64,000 nucleotides of DNA from a gamma proteobacterium NOR5-3 (GTDB lineage: Bacteria > Pseudomonadota > Gammaproteobacteria > Pseudomonadales > Halieaceae), in NCBI GenBank assembly GCA_000158155.1, contig DS999405.1, positions 381,811 through 445,810 on the forward strand. The letters run 5' to 3'. A program made the translations under genes and the position numbers. Below the pieces are notes generated by a model. The model did not search any database. It saw nothing but the letters and a program-made list of their open reading frames with translations, and was not told where the DNA came from. Shown here in pieces: positions 35,028 through 42,470 of the stretch. How positions within the stretch are numbered: position 1 is the first letter of the stretch; every line of letters begins with the position of its first letter.

Positions 35028-35187
35028 AAAGTTTGCAGTCTCATTGCGTGACGCGCGGGCATGGTTGCATCGCTGCGTCGCTGTGGGTCAGAGTATACGG
35101 AAGAACCTGTTGACTCTGAAGTACAGTGCGGGCTTTCGGGGATTTTGTCCCAAGTGGCGATTTTGAGAGCGTGGTGGATTCAAAGAG

Positions 35188-35913
35188 ATGGACAAGCAGG
35201 TGACCCGTACTCGTAAACAGACATACAGTTGGCCGCTGCAAAAAGACTGGGCAGATTTGCTCGGCGCCGAGCTTGATTCTTCGTCCATGCAGTCGTTGGC
35301 GGCTTTTTTGACGGAGCGCCGAGGAAGCGGCGCCGACGTCTACCCGCCAGCAGACCAGGTCTTTGCGGCCTTCGCGCAAACACCGCTGCAGACTGTTCGG
35401 GCGGTTATTCTCGGGCAGGACCCCTACCATAACGAAGGGCAGGCGCACGGCTTGTCGTTTTCGGTTAATCGCGGCACGCCGGTCCCGCCATCGTTGGCCA
35501 ATATTTTTCGGGAACTGCACGCTGACTTGGGCTTGGATATTCCGCCTCACGGAAATTTAGGTGCCTGGGCCAGGCAGGGCGTGCTGCTGTTGAATACCGT
35601 GTTAACTGTGGAGAAAAATCAGCCCGGGGCTCATCAGGGTAAGGGCTGGGAGCAGTTTACCGATGCTGTGATTCGCCTTCTTTCCCAAAGGGAGCAGCCC
35701 CTGGTGTTTATGCTCTGGGGGGCGCAGGCTCAGAAAAAAGGGCAGGCTATCGATGCAGGTAAACACTGTGTGCTAACGAGCTCTCATCCCTCGCCGCTCA
35801 GTGCGCATCGGGGATTTCTGGGCTGCAGGCACTTTTCCCGGGCCAACGCGTTTCTCAAGTCCCGGGGGCTTGTTCCTATTGACTGGTCCCTTTTGGATTC
35901 CCCGGCGGTGTAA
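35188..35913 (+). CDS. ung: Uracil-DNA glycosylase (family 1)
   Basis: 241 residues; removes uracil from DNA in base-excision repair. The water-activating motif GQDPYHNEGQAHGLSFSV (catalytic Asp) lies at about residue 75, then PPSLANIFRELHADLG, LLLNTVLTVEKNQPGAHQGKGWEQFTD, and the DNA-intercalating loop HPSPLSAHRGFLGCRHF with the catalytic His. All are standard for UNG. The 160 bp upstream, shared with the divergent c-di-GMP gene, show no strong promoter to my eye. Confidence 0.97.
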   Translation: MDKQVTRTRKQTYSWPLQKDWADLLGAELDSSSMQSLAAFLTERRGSGADVYPPADQVFAAFAQTPLQTVRAVILGQDPYHNEGQAHGLSFSVNRGTPVPPSLANIFRELHADLGLDIPPHGNLGAWARQGVLLLNTVLTVEKNQPGAHQGKGWEQFTDAVIRLLSQREQPLVFMLWGAQAQKKGQAIDAGKHCVLTSSHPSPLSAHRGFLGCRHFSRANAFLKSRGLVPIDWSLLDSPAV

Positions 35914-35924
35914 ACACCGTTGTT
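35906..35924. terminator. Possible bidirectional terminator between ung and ygfZ
   Basis: CGGTGTAAACACCG (35906-35919) forms a 5-bp stem with a TAAA loop, starting inside the ung stop region and followed by TTGTT. It lies between two convergent genes. The stem is short and the T-run broken. Confidence 0.35.
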
Positions 35925-36832
35925 CAGCCCGGGTGTGATTGGGGCAGGTGAAGCGGCTTGAGTTGCTCTTTACCATCCAGAAATAACACCTTGCGCAGAT
36001 GTTCGCTTTGAACTTCAGCTGCCAGAAGAGATGGGGCGTCCGGCGCACTCTCAAAGCGCAGGGTGCGTCCTACCGTGTCCCCTTCGGATGTTTGAAGCGG
36101 GGTGTCTCGCGCCGGGCCGTTCACACTCTCGGGCGTTTCGAAGATTTGCAGGCGACGTTTACTCTGCCCTTTGTAATGCAGCCTCGCGACGATTTCCTGG
36201 CCTGTGTAACAACCCTTGTTAAAGGCAACAAGGCCGGTGAGATCGTAGTTCAACGCCTGTGGCGTAAAGGCTCCCAGATCTTCAAGCTCTACTGCGTAAT
36301 GGCCGCTTCGCAGAGTCTCCATAGCCCAGCGGGGTTCCGCATCCATGGTCCGCTCGTTAAGGGTGTCAGCTAAATCGATGGGGTTGTCAGGATCGACGCT
36401 CAGAATTTCAGACAAACCCGGTGTGCGCTGCAGCGTCACGGTTCCCGTCCGTATTGAAGCCGCCATGTGACCCGCCGGCAGCGCGTCAGGCGTTGGAGTT
36501 ACCACAGACTCACGCAAACCCACTATGGCATCTTCGCGGGAGTCAGGCTCCACGCTGATTCGGGAGAACTGCGCATAGCGCCGAAGGGTGTCAGCAACGC
36601 TTGTGGCAAGAGAACGGCGAAGCCGCAGCACCACGTGGGTGTCGCTCACCTGCACAACAAGCAGGTCACTGAGCACGCGTCCTTTAACATTGCAAAGCGC
36701 TCCCATGACCGCAATGCCCGGCGAAAGCTTCCGCGTATCACAGGTCAATTGCCCCTGTAGAAACTCGGGAATCTTGCTCCCGCGTAGGTGAATCATCGCT
36801 TCCTTTGGTAAAAAGCAGGCAAAACCGCTCAC
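35924..36832 (-). CDS. ygfZ: Folate-binding Fe-S cluster repair protein YgfZ
   Basis: 302 residues from a GTG with the ribosome site AAGGAG 5 nt upstream. YgfZ is a tetrahydrofolate-binding, GcvT-like protein that helps make or repair certain Fe-S enzymes such as MiaB. The signature K-G-C-Y-x-G-Q-E is present as FNKGCYTGQEIVARLHYKG at about residue 215, with the single key Cys. The N-terminal IHLRGSKIPEFLQGQLTCDTRKL is also typical. It diverges from sdhE, as in many gammaproteobacteria. Confidence 0.94.
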   Translation of the reverse strand: MSGFACFLPKEAMIHLRGSKIPEFLQGQLTCDTRKLSPGIAVMGALCNVKGRVLSDLLVVQVSDTHVVLRLRRSLATSVADTLRRYAQFSRISVEPDSREDAIVGLRESVVTPTPDALPAGHMAASIRTGTVTLQRTPGLSEILSVDPDNPIDLADTLNERTMDAEPRWAMETLRSGHYAVELEDLGAFTPQALNYDLTGLVAFNKGCYTGQEIVARLHYKGQSKRRLQIFETPESVNGPARDTPLQTSEGDTVGRTLRFESAPDAPSLLAAEVQSEHLRKVLFLDGKEQLKPLHLPQSHPG

Positions 36833-36941
36833 GATTACTCCTTGGTGCTCATTGAACTGGCTATGGTCAACGTAAAGGGTGAATCATAACCCGGACACTG
36901 ACTCGGCTATACTGTGACGTTTGATTCAGTTGGGGTCCTGC

Positions 36942-37202
36942 ATGGACGAAGAACACAAGCGCATGCGCTGGGCGAGTCGCCGCGGGATGCTCGAGCTCGA
37001 CCTGATCCTTGAACCGTTTGTACGTCTGCACTACGCGCAATTGGACGAACAGGGGCGGAGTCGTTACCGGGAACTCATGACCTGTCAGGATCAGGAGCTG
37101 TTTGATTGGTTTTTGCGCAAACGCGTGCCGGACAACGCAGAGCATGCGTATATGGTCAGGACTATCTTAAGTGCCAGACGAGCTGAGGATACACCTCCGT
37201 AA
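36942..37202 (+). CDS. sdhE: FAD assembly factor SdhE (CptB/YgfY)
   Basis: 86 residues from the ATG at 36942. SdhE helps attach FAD covalently to the SdhA and FrdA flavoproteins. The family motif RRGMLELDLIL, including the RGxxE residues needed for flavinylation, is at about residue 13. Then come the usual LMTCQDQELFDWF and a short C-terminus. A TATACT -10-like hexamer lies at 36908-36913. The last 32 nt overlap the ygfX-like gene, matching the sdhE-ygfX arrangement of other gammaproteobacteria. Confidence 0.93.
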   Translation: MDEEHKRMRWASRRGMLELDLILEPFVRLHYAQLDEQGRSRYRELMTCQDQELFDWFLRKRVPDNAEHAYMVRTILSARRAEDTPP

Positions 37203-37623
37203 GTCTGGGCAGTTAGGCGTGTTGTTTCGTCTGTCCCTGCTGTTTCTTGGGTTGGACCTTCTGGTAGGTATCTATACCGCCGATTTTCGGCTGTTCATCG
37301 CGGCGCCGGGTTTGGCATTACTGTGCGCAACACTGGCGCGCCTGGATCCCTCCGGGATCATATTGGCATGTCAATCCATCCGCCAAGCATCCGCCGAGTG
37401 GCGCTACAGGTCATACAATGACGAGAACTTTTTACCCTGTGAATTGCAGGCTCACGGCAAGCTTGCCAGCGTGTTGTTGCTTGACTGTATTTGTCAGCGC
37501 CGTGACCTCAGGGGTGTCAGATCCCGTGCACGCCTGTTGATCTTTCCTGACGCTATGTCAGAAGAACATTGGCGCCTTTTGCGCCGCCAGTTGCGTCTGC
37601 AACTGCATGCCCGTAACGCCTAG
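37171..37623 (+). CDS. YgfX-family membrane protein (CptA-like)
   Basis: 150 residues from a GTG at 37171, overlapping sdhE by 32 nt. After a basic N-terminus ([13 protein letters not shown]) come two close membrane segments at about residues 17-37 and 40-57. A soluble C-terminal part ends with [23 protein letters not shown], where PDAMSxxxWRxLRRxLR is the YgfX signature. In E. coli this protein (CptA) was described as a toxin affecting the cytoskeleton, with SdhE/CptB as its antidote; whether that holds here is unknown. The stop overlaps the nadB stop on the other strand. Confidence 0.85.
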   Translation: MPDELRIHLRKSGQLGVLFRLSLLFLGLDLLVGIYTADFRLFIAAPGLALLCATLARLDPSGIILACQSIRQASAEWRYRSYNDENFLPCELQAHGKLASVLLLDCICQRRDLRGVRSRARLLIFPDAMSEEHWRLLRRQLRLQLHARNA

Positions 37624-39251
37624 CTTGGGCGGTTGGCTGGGTGCTTGTCTGGTTGCTTGTCTGGATGATTGTCAGGAATAAGCACGGTGTCCGACGGCAC
37701 AGGGTTCAGCCCGGGATAGTCGAGCGTGTAGTGCAGCCCGCGACTTTCCCGTCGCTCAATGGCACAGCGAATCATCAGTTCAGCCACCATGGCCAGATTA
37801 CGCAGTTCCAACAGGTCATTGGTCACTTTGTAGTTACTGTAATACTCAGCGATTTCTCCCTGCAGTAGATGGGCGCGGCGCAGGGCACGCTGCAGTCGTT
37901 TATTGGTGCGCACGATGCCGACGTAGTCCCACATGAAGCGCCGAAGCTCATGCCAGTTGTGGGATATCACGACGTCTTCATCGGAGTCTGTTACCTGGCT
38001 CTCATCCCAGGGCGGAGGGCTTTTTGCCTCGCTGTCGTGCAGGTTCTGCGTGCTGATATGCCGCGCGGCAGCCTGTGCATAGACCAGGCACTCCAGGAGA
38101 GAGTTGCTGGCCATACGGTTTGCCCCGTGAAGTCCGGTAAAGGAGCACTCGCCGATGGCATACAGGCCCTCCACATCGCTACGACCATGGCTATCGACCA
38201 TAATGCCACCACAGGTGTAGTGCGCTGCAGGTACGACCGGAATACGGTCCCGGGTGATGTCGATGCCGTATTCAAGACAGCGTTCGTAGATGGTGGGGAA
38301 GTGTTGACGCACAAAGCCCGGGTCGCGGTGCGAGATATCCAGATACACACAGTCGGCACCCAGTCGTTTCATCTCATGATCAATCGCGCGCGCTACGATA
38401 TCCCGGGGCGCCAGTTCTGCCCGCTCGTCAAACCGTGGCATAAACCGCTGTCCGTCCGGGAGCAAAAGGTGAGCACCTTCCCCCCGCAGCGCTTCGGTAA
38501 TGAGAAACGACTTCGCTTCCGGGTGATACAGGCAGGTGGGGTGGAACTGATTGAACTCCAGGTTGGCAACGCGACATCCTGCTCGCCAGGCGATGGCGAT
38601 TCCATCGCCGCTGGCACCATCAGGGTTGCTCGTATAGAGATAGACCTTGCTTGCTCCGCCGCTGGCGAGGACTACTGAGCTGGCTTCGAACAGGTCGACG
38701 CTGTCTTTTTGTTCGTCCAGTACATAGATTCCCCTGCAACGCCCTTCTTTAACCACGAGGTCTACAGCGATGCGTCCCGGGAGTAAATCTATGTTATCTG
38801 CCTGGCGAGCTCGCTGTTCCAGAACTTCGCCAATGGCGCCCCCGGTGCGATCGGCTGCATGTACGATCCGCCGATGGCTATGGCCGCCCTCCTGGGCGAG
38901 GTGGTATTCCGGTAACTGAGACGGATCAATATCCTCTCGAAGATCGAAATCCACTCCCAGCGATGCCAGCCAGTCGACCGTTTCCCGACTGTGAGACACG
39001 GTCAGCTCCACGGCATCGCGGTGGCAAAGCCCCGCGCCCGCGCGAAGGGTGTCCTCTACATGGGCATCTACGCTGTCCCTGGCATGCAGTACCGCAGCCA
39101 TGCCTCCCTGGGCCCAATAGGTCGAACTTTGTTTGACGTCGCCTTTGGAAAGCACGGCAATGCGATAATGTGGGGGAAGTCGTAAGGCGAGCGCCAGGCC
39201 GGCGGCGCCGCGCCCGATGATTACAACGTCGTGGCGATAATGTGTACTCAT
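37620..39251 (-). CDS. nadB: L-aspartate oxidase
   Basis: 543 residues; FAD enzyme that oxidises L-aspartate to iminoaspartate in NAD synthesis. It has an N-terminal dinucleotide site ([17 protein letters not shown]), [14 protein letters not shown], the GxxS/H-R region [20 protein letters not shown], the active-site part [25 protein letters not shown], and [43 protein letters not shown]. The helical C-terminal domain ends in a repetitive Asp/Pro/Lys tail ([15 protein letters not shown]). No nadA is nearby. It diverges from rpoE. Confidence 0.97.
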   Translation of the reverse strand: MSTHYRHDVVIIGRGAAGLALALRLPPHYRIAVLSKGDVKQSSTYWAQGGMAAVLHARDSVDAHVEDTLRAGAGLCHRDAVELTVSHSRETVDWLASLGVDFDLREDIDPSQLPEYHLAQEGGHSHRRIVHAADRTGGAIGEVLEQRARQADNIDLLPGRIAVDLVVKEGRCRGIYVLDEQKDSVDLFEASSVVLASGGASKVYLYTSNPDGASGDGIAIAWRAGCRVANLEFNQFHPTCLYHPEAKSFLITEALRGEGAHLLLPDGQRFMPRFDERAELAPRDIVARAIDHEMKRLGADCVYLDISHRDPGFVRQHFPTIYERCLEYGIDITRDRIPVVPAAHYTCGGIMVDSHGRSDVEGLYAIGECSFTGLHGANRMASNSLLECLVYAQAAARHISTQNLHDSEAKSPPPWDESQVTDSDEDVVISHNWHELRRFMWDYVGIVRTNKRLQRALRRAHLLQGEIAEYYSNYKVTNDLLELRNLAMVAELMIRCAIERRESRGLHYTLDYPGLNPVPSDTVLIPDNHPDKQPDKHPANRPS

Positions 39252-39285
39252 TGGCGCCAGGAGTCCTTATAAAGAAAGCCGAATG

Positions 39286-39302
39286 ACAGGTATCATGCCT
39301 GT
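39286..39302. promoter_or_regulatory. Inverted repeat upstream of nadB
   Basis: ACAGGTATCATGCCTGT is an imperfect dyad (five or more paired bases each side) 35 bp before the nadB ATG. A TATAAG -10-like element (minus strand, 39266-39271) lies between it and the gene. It may be an operator over the -35 of nadB. The regulator is unknown. Confidence 0.35.
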
Positions 39303-39372
39303 TTTATCCCATGATCGGTACAGTGATTCGCCAGGGTCGCTGGACATAGCCTGGAATGTAAATAATTCACAG

Positions 39373-39400
39373 GGAACCGGGGGAGTTTGCGGGTGTCCAT
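39373..39400 (+). promoter_or_regulatory. Possible sigma-E promoter of rpoE
   Basis: GGAACCG (39373-39379), a 16-bp spacer, then TCCAT (39396-39400) resembles the sigma-E pattern GGAACTT-N16-TCxxA. rpoE operons are usually self-activated, which supports it. The match is partial, and the leader would be about 55 nt. Confidence 0.4.
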
Positions 39401-39460
39401 AGTTGGCAGGTGGAGCAGCAAGCGGTTGCTGGCGCCGTGCATCAAGGAGGAGTGCGACGT

Positions 39461-40042
39461 TTGACCGCTTCGGTCACAGATAAACAGTTGGTTGTGCGGG
39501 TTCAAAAAGGCGACAAAGGCGCCTTTGATCTGCTGGTCATTAAGTACCAGCAGAAAATCATGAGCCTCATCAGCCGCTACGTGCGTGACGCAGACGAGGT
39601 TCAGGATGTGGCCCAGGAAGCGTTCATCAAAGCGTATCGAGCGCTACCCGGTTTCCGGGGCGATAGTGCGTTTTACACGTGGTTGTACCGTATCGCGATC
39701 AACACGGCGAAGAACCATCTGGTTTCGCGTTCCCGGCGCCCCCCGGGATCTGATGTCGATGTAGAAGATGCTCAGTACCTCGAGGGGGGAGACGCGCTGC
39801 GTGATCGCGAGACGCCTGAAAACGCACTGTTTGGCGAAGAATTAAGAGAGAAAGTCAATGAAGCGCTGGATGCGCTGCCCGATGATTTGCGCACTGCGGT
39901 AACTTTACGGGAATTTGATGGTCTCAGTTATGAGGAGATCGCAGAAGTGATGGAGTGTCCGGTGGGCACGGTGCGTTCCAGGATTTTTCGCGCCCGGGAA
40001 GCGATCGATAAAATCGTACAGCAGCAAATGGACGGCTTGTAG
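39461..40042 (+). CDS. rpoE: Envelope-stress sigma factor RpoE (AlgU)
   Basis: 193 residues from the TTG at 39461 (MTASVTDKQLVVRVQKGD), chosen because AAGGAGGA (39444-39451) is spaced 9 nt from it and is too close to the GTG at 39452. ECF sigma factor: region 2 with DLLVIKYQQKIMSLISRYV and DEVQDVAQEAFIKAYRALPGFRGDSAFYTWLYRIA; region 4 with LREFDGLSYEEIAEVMECPVGTVRSRIFRAREAI. The length equals that of E. coli RpoE or Pseudomonas AlgU. It is followed by the anti-sigma genes, after an unusual tandem repeat. Confidence 0.97.
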   Translation: MTASVTDKQLVVRVQKGDKGAFDLLVIKYQQKIMSLISRYVRDADEVQDVAQEAFIKAYRALPGFRGDSAFYTWLYRIAINTAKNHLVSRSRRPPGSDVDVEDAQYLEGGDALRDRETPENALFGEELREKVNEALDALPDDLRTAVTLREFDGLSYEEIAEVMECPVGTVRSRIFRAREAIDKIVQQQMDGL

Positions 40043-40087
40043 CCGGGTAGATGCAGCTGCGGTATCAAACGGGTAAGGCAAGAATTG

Positions 40088-40257
40088 TGATGAGTAGTGA
40101 TGAGTAGTGATGAGTAGTGATGAGTAGTGATGAGTAGTGATGAGTAGTGATGAGTAGTGATGAGTAGTGATGAGTAGTGATGAGTAGTGATGAGTAGTGA
40201 TGAGTAGTGATGAGTAGTGATGAGTAGCAATGAGTAGCAATGAGTAGCAATGAGTAG
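40088..40257 (+). repeat. 17-unit, 10-bp tandem repeat between rpoE and rseA
   Basis: Fourteen perfect copies of TGATGAGTAG (40088-40227) are followed by three CAATGAGTAG (40228-40257). The array fills most of the 229-bp gap from the rpoE stop to the rseA ATG and ends 1 nt before the rseA ribosome site (GGAG, 40259-40262). The sense strand has no C in the first 14 units. Each unit holds an ATG whose frame (ATG AGT AGT GAT GAG TAG) closes after five codons. Because 10 is not a multiple of 3, all three frames are stopped. The length may vary by slipped-strand mispairing. Confidence 0.97.
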
Positions 40258-40271
40258 TGGAGATCAACAGT

Positions 40272-40883
40272 ATGCGTAATGCCGAGAGCACTGGCCTGGG
40301 AGCCACTCCAGAGGAGACTTTGTCGGCTCTGGCTGATAACGAGGCTCAGGAGTTGGAGCTTCGGCGGTTGCTGCGCGAGTTAGAAAGCACCCCGGAGTTA
40401 GGTGATCGTTGGTATCGTCTGCACGCGGCGCGTGCAGCGATGCATGGCGAGGCGGTGCGGCCCTCAGCGGGTTTTGCGAACTCGGTGCGAGCAGCTATAG
40501 ATGCTGAACCGGCACTGCAACAAAACAGCGCTGGAAGCTTTCGGCGGGCGCTGGGGAGTTTTGCTGTAGCAGCGTCTGTAGCTGCTGTTGTCGTATTGGG
40601 AGGCCAGCAATTAGCCCTGACGTCTGCCGGTGGCAATGCGGATCTTGTGGCACGAGTAGCGCCACTGCCTGTGGGTGTGGTCAACACCACGGGCGCAGTG
40701 CCGGTGCAGGCCAGCTACGGCACGCGCGCGCTGCCTACACTGCAGCCTGCTGATCGCACGGCCTACCGCGAGCTGGCCCGGCAACGACTCCGTCGTTACA
40801 GTCAGGAGCACGCAGAGCACGCATCGCTCAACACGCCGCAGGGAATGCTGCCGTTCGCCCGTGTTCCGGTGATTGAGCAATAG
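40272..40883 (+). CDS. rseA: Anti-sigma-E factor RseA (MucA)
   Basis: 203 residues from the ATG at 40272, with GGAG 9 nt upstream just after the repeat; a GTG at 40257 is possible. The cytoplasmic N-terminal domain that clamps sigma-E has ETLSALADNEAQELELRRLLRELESTPEL and RWYRLHAARAAMHGE, matching RseA/MucA. One membrane helix lies at about residues 97-115 (FAVAASVAAVVVLGG), then a periplasmic tail with a tyrosine-rich end (RTAYRELARQRLRRYSQEHAEHAS) typical of MucA. DegS/AlgW-type cleavage would free RpoE. The next gene starts at once after the stop. Confidence 0.92.
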   Translation: MRNAESTGLGATPEETLSALADNEAQELELRRLLRELESTPELGDRWYRLHAARAAMHGEAVRPSAGFANSVRAAIDAEPALQQNSAGSFRRALGSFAVAASVAAVVVLGGQQLALTSAGGNADLVARVAPLPVGVVNTTGAVPVQASYGTRALPTLQPADRTAYRELARQRLRRYSQEHAEHASLNTPQGMLPFARVPVIEQ

Positions 40884-41906
40884 GTGAAGCGCTCTTACGT
40901 GAAATCGTCAGGCAGCAGGATGTCTAGGATGTCTAGGATGTCTATAGTCGATAAGACCTTGGGCAATCTGCGGTGGGATGTCGCTTTACCGTCCTTGCTA
41001 GCGGGCTTTCTGGTGCTGCTTGCGCCCGCAACGCTGGTGGCGCAGCCGCAGTGCGAGTCGCTTGATCCTGCGGTTGCACAATTGCTTCAGGCCATGTCCA
41101 ACAATGCCCAGCAGGCAAGTTATAGCGGGGTTGTGACTCTGCAGCGTGGCAGTGATATGCAGATCATGGAGCTGTCGCACAGTGTGTCTAATGGCCAGGC
41201 AAGCGAGGAGCTGGTGCGTCTCACCGGTCAGGACGCTCGTGTGGAACGATCCGGCCATCCCACGGGTTGTATGCATCCCGGGCACCAATTGCTGCGAGCG
41301 GCCAATGTGCTTAACGGGTCGTTTTGCGGGCTAGCATCCGTGTATAAGTTCCGGGTGCAGCCCGGCGACCGCATCGCCGATCGTGAGTCTGTGCGCCTGC
41401 GGGTGGAACCCCGGGATATGTACCGCTTCGGACATGTGCTCGAGCTCGATCAGGATACGGCGCTCATACTCAAGTCTTCGACTTTTGCTGCAGATCAGCG
41501 AGTTTTGGAGCAGTTTCAGTTCGCAAGTCTTTCTATGCGCCCGGGTGAGCCCAATGATGCAGTGATTGCTCACGAGGCGAGCCATCCGCATCCCCACGAG
41601 TCGGCGCATTTGCGCACGGGCGTAAGCTGGGAACTCGCGTGGCTGCCGGATGGATTTATGGCGACCGATGCGGCGCCTCCGGAGTCCCAAAGGAAAAGTT
41701 ATACCGATGGCCTGGCATCGTTCTCGGTTTTTCTCGAGCCGCTTAGCGCGGCGATCAAGCCGGGAGAGGGTGTTGAGCGCCAGGGGAGCACGGTGGCTTA
41801 CACCCGGGGCGTGTTGCTGCAGCGAAGGCCGGTGCTGATAACAGTGCTTGGCGAGATTCCTACAAACACCGCGCGCATGCTGGCAGACTCCGTGAGGCTT
41901 CGCTGA
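40884..41906 (+). CDS. rseB: Sigma-E regulatory protein RseB (MucB)
   Basis: 340 residues if started at the GTG directly after the rseA stop. Three further ATGs (40920, 40929, 40938) in a 9-bp repeat are also possible starts. A signal peptide follows (LPSLLAGFLVLLAPATLVAQP). RseB is a periplasmic lipid-sensing guard that shields RseA from proteolysis. Typical regions are LLQAMSNNAQQASYSGVVTLQRGSDMQIMELSH, YKFRVQPGDRIADRESVRLRVEPRDMYRFGHVLELDQ, and the C-terminal domain with VSWELAWLPDGFM. The length fits the family (about 318). Confidence 0.93.
   Translation: MKRSYVKSSGSRMSRMSRMSIVDKTLGNLRWDVALPSLLAGFLVLLAPATLVAQPQCESLDPAVAQLLQAMSNNAQQASYSGVVTLQRGSDMQIMELSHSVSNGQASEELVRLTGQDARVERSGHPTGCMHPGHQLLRAANVLNGSFCGLASVYKFRVQPGDRIADRESVRLRVEPRDMYRFGHVLELDQDTALILKSSTFAADQRVLEQFQFASLSMRPGEPNDAVIAHEASHPHPHESAHLRTGVSWELAWLPDGFMATDAAPPESQRKSYTDGLASFSVFLEPLSAAIKPGEGVERQGSTVAYTRGVLLQRRPVLITVLGEIPTNTARMLADSVRLR
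40917..40943 (+). repeat. 9-bp in-frame repeat at the start of rseB
   Basis: Three perfect copies of AGGATGTCT, coding RMS-RMS-RMS. Each copy has an in-frame ATG. It lies before the signal peptide, so copy-number change would alter only the N-terminal end or the start used. Confidence 0.9.
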
Positions 41907-41930
41907 TGCGAGTCAGCGCGCTGGTGGCTT

Positions 41931-42398
41931 ATGCTGACTGAGACTGCCCGGGTGGTGGCTCTTGATGGAGGCTGTGTCTGGGTGGAGACGCTGCGGCAAT
42001 CGAGTTGCGGGGGCTGCGCAGCCCGTGCGGGCTGTGGCCATGGCATGATCAACAGTGCCAGACCCGGCGTTTCTCAGGGCTTGATCAAGGCGCTGTTGCC
42101 CGCGGACAAGGCCCTGACGGTAGGCCTTCATGACACCGTAGAGATAGCTATACCCCAGCGGACGTTCTTGCGCGCTGCGGGGATGCTCTATGCCATGCCG
42201 TTGCTAATAACGGTGATTGCTGCTGTGGGAGCCGATCAGTGGTTTGCGTCGCATTCCCTATCCCAGGCAGCTCTGGACCTGAGAGTCAGTCTGGCGGCGA
42301 TCGCCGGATTGGCCGGCGGTCTTTTGTTGCTAAGGTTTGCGAGTCGTCGCATGAGCAACGATCCGGATATTCAGCCTCGAGTTACCGGTGTGACCTGA
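41931..42398 (+). CDS. rseC: Sigma-E positive regulator RseC (MucC)
   Basis: 155 residues. The N-terminal cytoplasmic part begins MLTETARVVALDGGCVWVET and has the Cys cluster SSCGGCAARAGCGHG that could bind an Fe-S cluster or zinc, as in other RseC/RsxC-linked proteins. Two membrane helices follow (about residues 80-100 and 112-132). It lies 24 bp after rseB in the standard rpoE-rseABC order. RseC also works with the Rsx complex in resetting SoxR in enterobacteria. Confidence 0.92.
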   Translation: MLTETARVVALDGGCVWVETLRQSSCGGCAARAGCGHGMINSARPGVSQGLIKALLPADKALTVGLHDTVEIAIPQRTFLRAAGMLYAMPLLITVIAAVGADQWFASHSLSQAALDLRVSLAAIAGLAGGLLLLRFASRRMSNDPDIQPRVTGVT

Positions 42399-42470
42399 TC
42401 CAAAGCCGTGCGCCTTGCGAATCTTTGATCTAAACCTTTTTCTGGACCGACCATGACCCTGGAGAAACCC

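Noticed and set aside
40088-40257. CRISPR array
   Set aside because: The units are 10 bp and directly joined, with no spacers; no cas genes are in the window.
39905-40306. Minus-strand open frames with a repeated LLITTHHYSS peptide across the repeat array
   Set aside because: They arise only because the reverse complement of the 10-bp unit lacks stop codons in all frames. There is no ribosome site and no unique sequence, and they overlap rpoE and rseA in antisense.
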